Source of the DNA: Rhodospirillales bacterium
GTDB lineage: Bacteria; Pseudomonadota; Alphaproteobacteria; SMXQ01
Length of the DNA: 10,560 bases
Assembly: GCA_024638585.1 (NCBI GenBank)
Contig: JAHEKA010000046.1
Location: 1 to 10,560, forward strand
Reading direction: 5' to 3'
Shown here: one piece after another, positions 7,468 to 10,560 of the stretch
Layout: every line of letters begins with the position of its first letter
Numbering within the stretch: the first letter of the stretch is position 1
Made by a program: the position numbers and the translations under genes
The notes under the pieces: generated by a model
The model's input: the letters and a program-made list of their open reading frames with translations, nothing else
What the model was told of the DNA's origin: nothing
The model's database searches: none

Positions 7468-7485
7468 GCCGGCGCGCGCGCCGGC
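7468..7485. promoter_or_regulatory. Perfect 18-bp GC palindrome in the divergent intergenic region
   Basis: GCCGGCGCGCGCGCCGGC reads identically on both strands and is centred between 7476 and 7477. It lies 30-47 nt upstream of the preferred GTG of the EAL gene and about 170 nt before the nucleotidase start. It could be an operator for a dimeric regulator, a leader hairpin for the minus-strand operon, or an alternating CG tract with no specific role. No T-run follows on either strand, so it is not an intrinsic terminator. I see no convincing sigma-70 promoter elsewhere in 7439-7655. Confidence 0.4.
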
Positions 7486-7655
7486 GCCCCAGTGGTCCGG
7501 ATGTCCCCCGAGCCAAGATACGGCGCGAGGGCTTAATGAAGCGTTACGACGCTGCTGGAGGGGTTGAGTTTCTTGGCTTTGCGGGAATCGCCCGGTGCCA
7601 CGGGCTGACCACGCCGGTCCTTGAATTCGCCCCCCCGAGCCACCACACTAGGTCG

Positions 7656-8357
7656 ATGATCAAGTCTTCCTCCACCGAGCGCGCCGGATTAGAGAACATC
7701 GAGCACTGGGTGTTCGATCTCGACAACACGCTTTATTCGGCCGAATGCCGTTTGTTCCACCAGATCGACCGGCGCATGGGGGAATACATCGCCGCCCTGT
7801 TCGACATGAGCTTTGACGCGGCCCGGCGCCTTCAGAAAGACTATTTCCGCGCCCACGGCACGACGCTCCGGGGCCTGATGACGCACCACGACGTGGACCC
7901 GGCGGACTATCTTGATTACGTCCACGACATAGACCTCACCGCAATCGACCCCAGCCCGGCGCTGGACCGCGCCATCGCGCGCCTGCCCGGCCGCAAGGTG
8001 ATCTTCACCAATGCCGATCGCAAGCACGCGGAACAGGTGATCGGGCGCCTCGGCATCGCCCGGCATTTCGACGGCATCTTCGACATCTTCGACGCCGAAT
8101 TCGTGCCCAAGCCCGATCCCGGTATCTACGACGTCTTCATCGAGCGCCACGACGTGCTCCCGGCGCGCGCCATCCTGTTCGAAGACACCGCCGCCAACCT
8201 GGCGCCCGCGGCTGCGCTCGGCATGACCACGGTGCTGGTCCGCCCCGGTGAGGACGGCGTCGTCAACGATTCGGGCGCGCCCCACATTCATCATGTGACC
8301 GACGACCTCGCCGCCTGGCTGACCGACGCGGCGGGCGAGCGGAAAAGCGCGGACTAG
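7656..8357 (+). CDS. Pyrimidine 5'-nucleotidase, HAD superfamily
   Basis: HAD-family phosphatase of the SDT1-like pyrimidine 5'-nucleotidase type, expected to dephosphorylate UMP or CMP-like nucleotides in the cytoplasm. From the ATG at 7656 the protein has 233 residues, the usual family size. Motifs are: motif I DLDNT at 21-25 (Asp21 nucleophile, Asp23 acid/base), motif II TNA at 118-120, motif III Lys152 in PKPDP, and motif IV EDTAAN at 176-181. The helical cap lies between motifs I and II, at about 30-105. The frame stays open upstream to a GTG at 7464 and has another ATG at 7536 behind GAGGG. The 40 codons from 7536 to 7655 have only about 70% GC at third positions by hand count and no family resemblance, so I treat them as leader. 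Substrate specificity is inferred from family likeness. Confidence 0.87.
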   Translation: MIKSSSTERAGLENIEHWVFDLDNTLYSAECRLFHQIDRRMGEYIAALFDMSFDAARRLQKDYFRAHGTTLRGLMTHHDVDPADYLDYVHDIDLTAIDPSPALDRAIARLPGRKVIFTNADRKHAEQVIGRLGIARHFDGIFDIFDAEFVPKPDPGIYDVFIERHDVLPARAILFEDTAANLAPAAALGMTTVLVRPGEDGVVNDSGAPHIHHVTDDLAAWLTDAAGERKSAD

Positions 8358-8430
8358 CGGCGCACCCGGCGGCTCGGTTTCGACCCATTGAGCGGTATCG
8401 TTCCCGTCCTCCGTCGGCGCACGGGCAAGG

Positions 8431-8459
8431 TTGACTACGGCCCGGCTCTCGCCCATCTT
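8431..8459 (+). promoter_or_regulatory. Possible sigma-70-type promoter for dapD
   Basis: TTGACT (8431-8436) matches the -35 consensus well. A 17-bp spacer leads to CATCTT (8454-8459), a poor -10 (3 of 6 matches). It would give a leader of about 50 nt before the dapD ATG, within the 161-bp gap after the nucleotidase. Alphaproteobacterial promoters often rely more on the -35, so it is plausible, but the call rests on one good hexamer. Confidence 0.35.
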
Positions 8460-8487
8460 TGCGCGGCCCGCGGGTCAAGGCGGCCGC

Positions 8488-8503
8488 GGAGGAAACAAAG
8501 AGG
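8488..8503 (+). promoter_or_regulatory. Purine-rich ribosome-binding region of dapD
   Basis: GGAGGA (8488-8493) and GAGG (8500-8503) precede the dapD ATG at 8519. The nearer one leaves 15 nt to the start, longer than the usual 5-10. No ATG, GTG or TTG lies in frame between them and 8519, and the protein aligns with DapD from this Met, so the start is kept despite the wide spacing. Confidence 0.45.
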
Positions 8504-8518
8504 CGAAACACCCAGATC

Positions 8519-9376
8519 ATGGCTTACGAAGACTTGGAACGCGCCGTTGATGGCGCATGGGAAGAACGCGAGGGGCTGGGCCCCGATACCAAAGGCGAGG
8601 CGCGGGACGCGGTGGAGCAGGCGCTCGACCTGCTGGATTCCGGGCAACTGCGCGTGGCGGAAAAGATCGACGGCGCCTGGATCGTCCACCAATGGGCCAA
8701 GAAGGCGGTACTGCTGTCGTTCCGGCTCTACGACATGGCGCCGATCCCGGGCGGCCCCACCGACCCGGTGCGCGGCGAAAGCCCCTGGTTCGACAAGGTG
8801 CCGTCAAAGTTCGCCGGCTGGGGCGACAAGGAATTTCGTGATGCCGGCTTCCGCGCGGTGCCGAGCTGCGTGGTCCGGCGTTCCGCCTTCATCGCGCCGG
8901 GCGCGGTGCTGATGCCGAGCTTCGTCAACCTCGGCGCCCATGTCGGCTCCGGCACCATGGTCGACACCTGGGCGACGGTGGGTTCCTGCGCCCAGATCGG
9001 CGCCAACTGTCACCTTTCGGGGGGCATCGGCATCGGCGGCGTGCTGGAGCCGCTGCAGGCCGGGCCGGTGATCATCGAGGACCATTGCTTCATCGGCGCC
9101 CGATCGGAAGTCGCCGAGGGCGTCGTCGTCGAGGAAGGCGCGGTGCTCTCCATGGGGGTGTTCCTGGGCGCCTCGACCAAGATCGTCAACCGCGAGACCG
9201 GAGAGGTCCTCACGGGCCGCGTTCCCGCCTATTCGGTGGTGGTGCCGGGCACCCTGCCGGGCAAGCCCTTGCCCGACGGCTCGCCGGGCCCGTCGCTCTA
9301 CTGCGCGGTGATCGTCAAACAGGTCGACGAACAGACCCGTTCGAAGACCTCGATCAACGACCTGTTGCGGGACTAA
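8519..9376 (+). CDS. dapD: 2,3,4,5-tetrahydropyridine-2,6-dicarboxylate N-succinyltransferase
   Basis: DapD transfers succinyl from succinyl-CoA to tetrahydrodipicolinate in the succinylase route to meso-diaminopimelate and lysine; a cytoplasmic trimer in known members. The 285 residues align from memory with E. coli DapD over nearly the full length. Shared stretches are LDSGQLRVAEKIDG at 39-52, HQWAKKAVLLSFRL at 57-70, MVDTWATVGSCAQIG at 147-161, LSGGIGIGGVLEPLQ at 166-180 and FIGARSE at 191-197. The middle is a left-handed beta-helix of hexapeptide repeats (about 120-220). Asp149 and Glu197 correspond to the essential Asp141 and Glu189 of the E. coli-type numbering. The start is ATG 8519; a TTG at 8459 would only add unrelated residues. 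dapE follows after 6 nt, so the two are surely co-transcribed. Confidence 0.97.
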   Translation: MAYEDLERAVDGAWEEREGLGPDTKGEARDAVEQALDLLDSGQLRVAEKIDGAWIVHQWAKKAVLLSFRLYDMAPIPGGPTDPVRGESPWFDKVPSKFAGWGDKEFRDAGFRAVPSCVVRRSAFIAPGAVLMPSFVNLGAHVGSGTMVDTWATVGSCAQIGANCHLSGGIGIGGVLEPLQAGPVIIEDHCFIGARSEVAEGVVVEEGAVLSMGVFLGASTKIVNRETGEVLTGRVPAYSVVVPGTLPGKPLPDGSPGPSLYCAVIVKQVDEQTRSKTSINDLLRD

Positions 9377-9382
9377 GCGCCG

Positions 9383-10555
9383 ATGGCGGATGCCCCCGTT
9401 CAGACCCTCGCCCACCCGCTCGACCTCGCCCAGCGGCTGATCCGCTGCCCGTCGGTGACGCCGGCGGACGAAGGCGCGCTCGACATCCTTCAGGCGGCCC
9501 TGGAGGACCTCGGCTTCGCCTGCACCCGCCTGCCGTTTTCCGAAGAGGGCACGCCGGAGGTCGACAACCTCTATGCGCGGATCGGGGACAAGGAGCCCAA
9601 CTTCTGTTACGCGGGCCATACCGACGTGGTCCCCGTGGGCCAACCCCAAGGCTGGAGCAAGGACCCCTTCGCCGCCGAAGTGATCGACGGCGTGCTCTAT
9701 GGCCGGGGCGCGTCCGACATGAAGGCGGGGATCGCCGCCTTCGTCGCCGCCGCCGCCCGGTTCCTTGAAGAGCGCGGCAGCGATTTCGGCGGCTCCATCA
9801 GCCTGCTGATCACCGGCGACGAGGAAGGCGTCGGCACCAACGGTACCCGCAAGATGGTCGGCTGGCTGGCCGAAAAGGGCGAGACCCTGACCCATTGCCT
9901 GGTGGGCGAGCCCACCAATCCGGAACAGCTCGGCGACATGATCAAGGTCGGGCGGCGGGGCAGTTTGGTGGGCTACCTCACGGTTCATGGCATCCAGGGG
10001 CACACGGCCTATCCCCACTTGGCCGACAACCCCATCGATCGGTTGCTGAAGATGCTGGCGGCGATCACCGAGACGCCGCTGGACGATGGGACCGAGCACT
10101 TTCAGCCGTCCTCGGTGGTGGTTTCGACCATCGATGTCGGCAATCCCGCCACCAACGTGATCCCGTCCGAGGCACGCGCCACCTTCAACATCCGCTTCAA
10201 CGACCTGCATAGCCAGGCGAGCCTCAAGGCGCAGCTGGAAGAGACCTTCGCCGCCATCGGCGGAAGTTACGAGTTCCGCGCCCAGGACAACGGCGAGGCG
10301 TTCCTGTGCCAACCCGACAAGCTGGCTGAGATCATCGCCGATGCCGCCGAAAAGGTGACCGGCCGGCGGCCGGAGCTGTCGACCACCGGGGGCACATCGG
10401 ACGCGCGATATATCCATAAAGCATGCACCTGTGCGGAGTTCGGCCTGGTCGGCCGGACCATGCACAAGGCCGACGAAAGCCAGGCGGTCACCGATATCGA
10501 GGCGCTCGGCGATATTTACATGGCTGTGCTGGACGCGTATTTCCCGCGAGCCTGA
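9383..10555 (+). CDS. dapE: Succinyl-diaminopimelate desuccinylase
   Basis: DapE is a di-zinc M20-family hydrolase that removes succinate from N-succinyl-L,L-diaminopimelate, two steps after DapD. The 390 residues fit the family (about 375-390). Predicted metal ligands, by comparison with the Haemophilus enzyme, are His79 (CYAGHTDVVPVG), Asp112 (GRGASDMKAG), Glu148 (TGDEEGVG), Glu176 (VGEPTN) and His361 (TMHKADE); Glu147 is the expected catalytic base. The dimerisation domain (about 190-305) contains VHGIQGHTAYPHLADNPI. The late TTGGTSDARYI stretch (334-344) is typical of DapE and helps separate it from ArgE and other M20 peptidases. The ATG lies 6 nt after the dapD stop with no good Shine-Dalgarno, so translation probably depends on coupling to dapD. 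The gene ends 5 nt before the window edge. Confidence 0.97.
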   Translation: MADAPVQTLAHPLDLAQRLIRCPSVTPADEGALDILQAALEDLGFACTRLPFSEEGTPEVDNLYARIGDKEPNFCYAGHTDVVPVGQPQGWSKDPFAAEVIDGVLYGRGASDMKAGIAAFVAAAARFLEERGSDFGGSISLLITGDEEGVGTNGTRKMVGWLAEKGETLTHCLVGEPTNPEQLGDMIKVGRRGSLVGYLTVHGIQGHTAYPHLADNPIDRLLKMLAAITETPLDDGTEHFQPSSVVVSTIDVGNPATNVIPSEARATFNIRFNDLHSQASLKAQLEETFAAIGGSYEFRAQDNGEAFLCQPDKLAEIIADAAEKVTGRRPELSTTGGTSDARYIHKACTCAEFGLVGRTMHKADESQAVTDIEALGDIYMAVLDAYFPRA

Positions 10556-10560
10556 ATCCG

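Noticed and set aside
7630..7636. A run of seven C just upstream of the nucleotidase start, considered as a phase-variation tract
   Set aside because: Seven bases is short in a genome this GC-rich, and the tract sits outside the chosen coding region and not in a clear promoter spacer.
7439..7655. Search for a sigma-70 promoter, riboswitch or small RNA in the divergent region
   Set aside because: Only weak matches were found, for example TTGAAT at 7621 with a poor -10 that would give a leaderless transcript. Nothing strong enough to annotate beyond the palindrome.
8804..10465. A 553-codon open frame on the minus strand across dapD and dapE
   Set aside because: It lies wholly antisense to two clearly recognised genes. 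The composition is His/Gly/Asp/Arg-rich, as expected of the complement of GC-rich coding DNA, with no recognisable motif.

Overview
The window looks like chromosomal DNA from a GC-rich alphaproteobacterium, probably of the Rhodospirillales type. The evidence is high G+C with strong GC bias at third codon positions, a yidC-engB-argB run followed by a HAD pyrimidine 5'-nucleotidase and dapD-dapE, an alphaproteobacterial-style YidC, and a DUF2336 protein, a family I know mainly from Alphaproteobacteria. The genus cannot be settled from sequence reading alone.

Layout, left to right. (1) 1-2901, plus strand: the 3' part of yidC (inner-membrane insertase, cut by the window edge), engB (ribosome-assembly GTPase) and argB (acetylglutamate kinase). 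(2) 2902-2941: a short convergent gap with a 14-bp tandem repeat that begins in the last codons of argB, plus a small GC hairpin. (3) 2942-7438, minus strand: a tight three-gene unit transcribed leftward. Its order is a PAS/degenerate-GGDEF/EAL protein, then a PAS-GAF-GGDEF diguanylate cyclase, then a DUF2336 helical-repeat protein. The junctions are a 4-nt gap and an ATGA overlap, so this is very probably one operon. (4) 7439-7655: a 217-bp divergent intergenic region with a perfect 18-bp GC palindrome. (5) 7656-10555, plus strand: a HAD pyrimidine 5'-nucleotidase, dapD and dapE.

The plus-strand genes are housekeeping: protein insertion, ribosome biogenesis, arginine synthesis, nucleotide clean-up, and the succinylase branch of lysine/diaminopimelate synthesis. 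From memory, relatives often carry argB, the nucleotidase, dapD and dapE close together on one strand, so the reverse-strand cyclic-di-GMP unit appears to sit inside an otherwise conserved block.

The most interesting part is this minus-strand unit. It holds a predicted c-di-GMP hydrolase, a predicted c-di-GMP synthase with a product-inhibition site, and an uncharacterised DUF2336 protein whose start overlaps the cyclase stop behind a textbook Shine-Dalgarno. That arrangement makes the DUF2336 protein a candidate partner or output of a local c-di-GMP circuit. No RNA genes, CRISPR arrays, insertion sequences or phage genes were seen.
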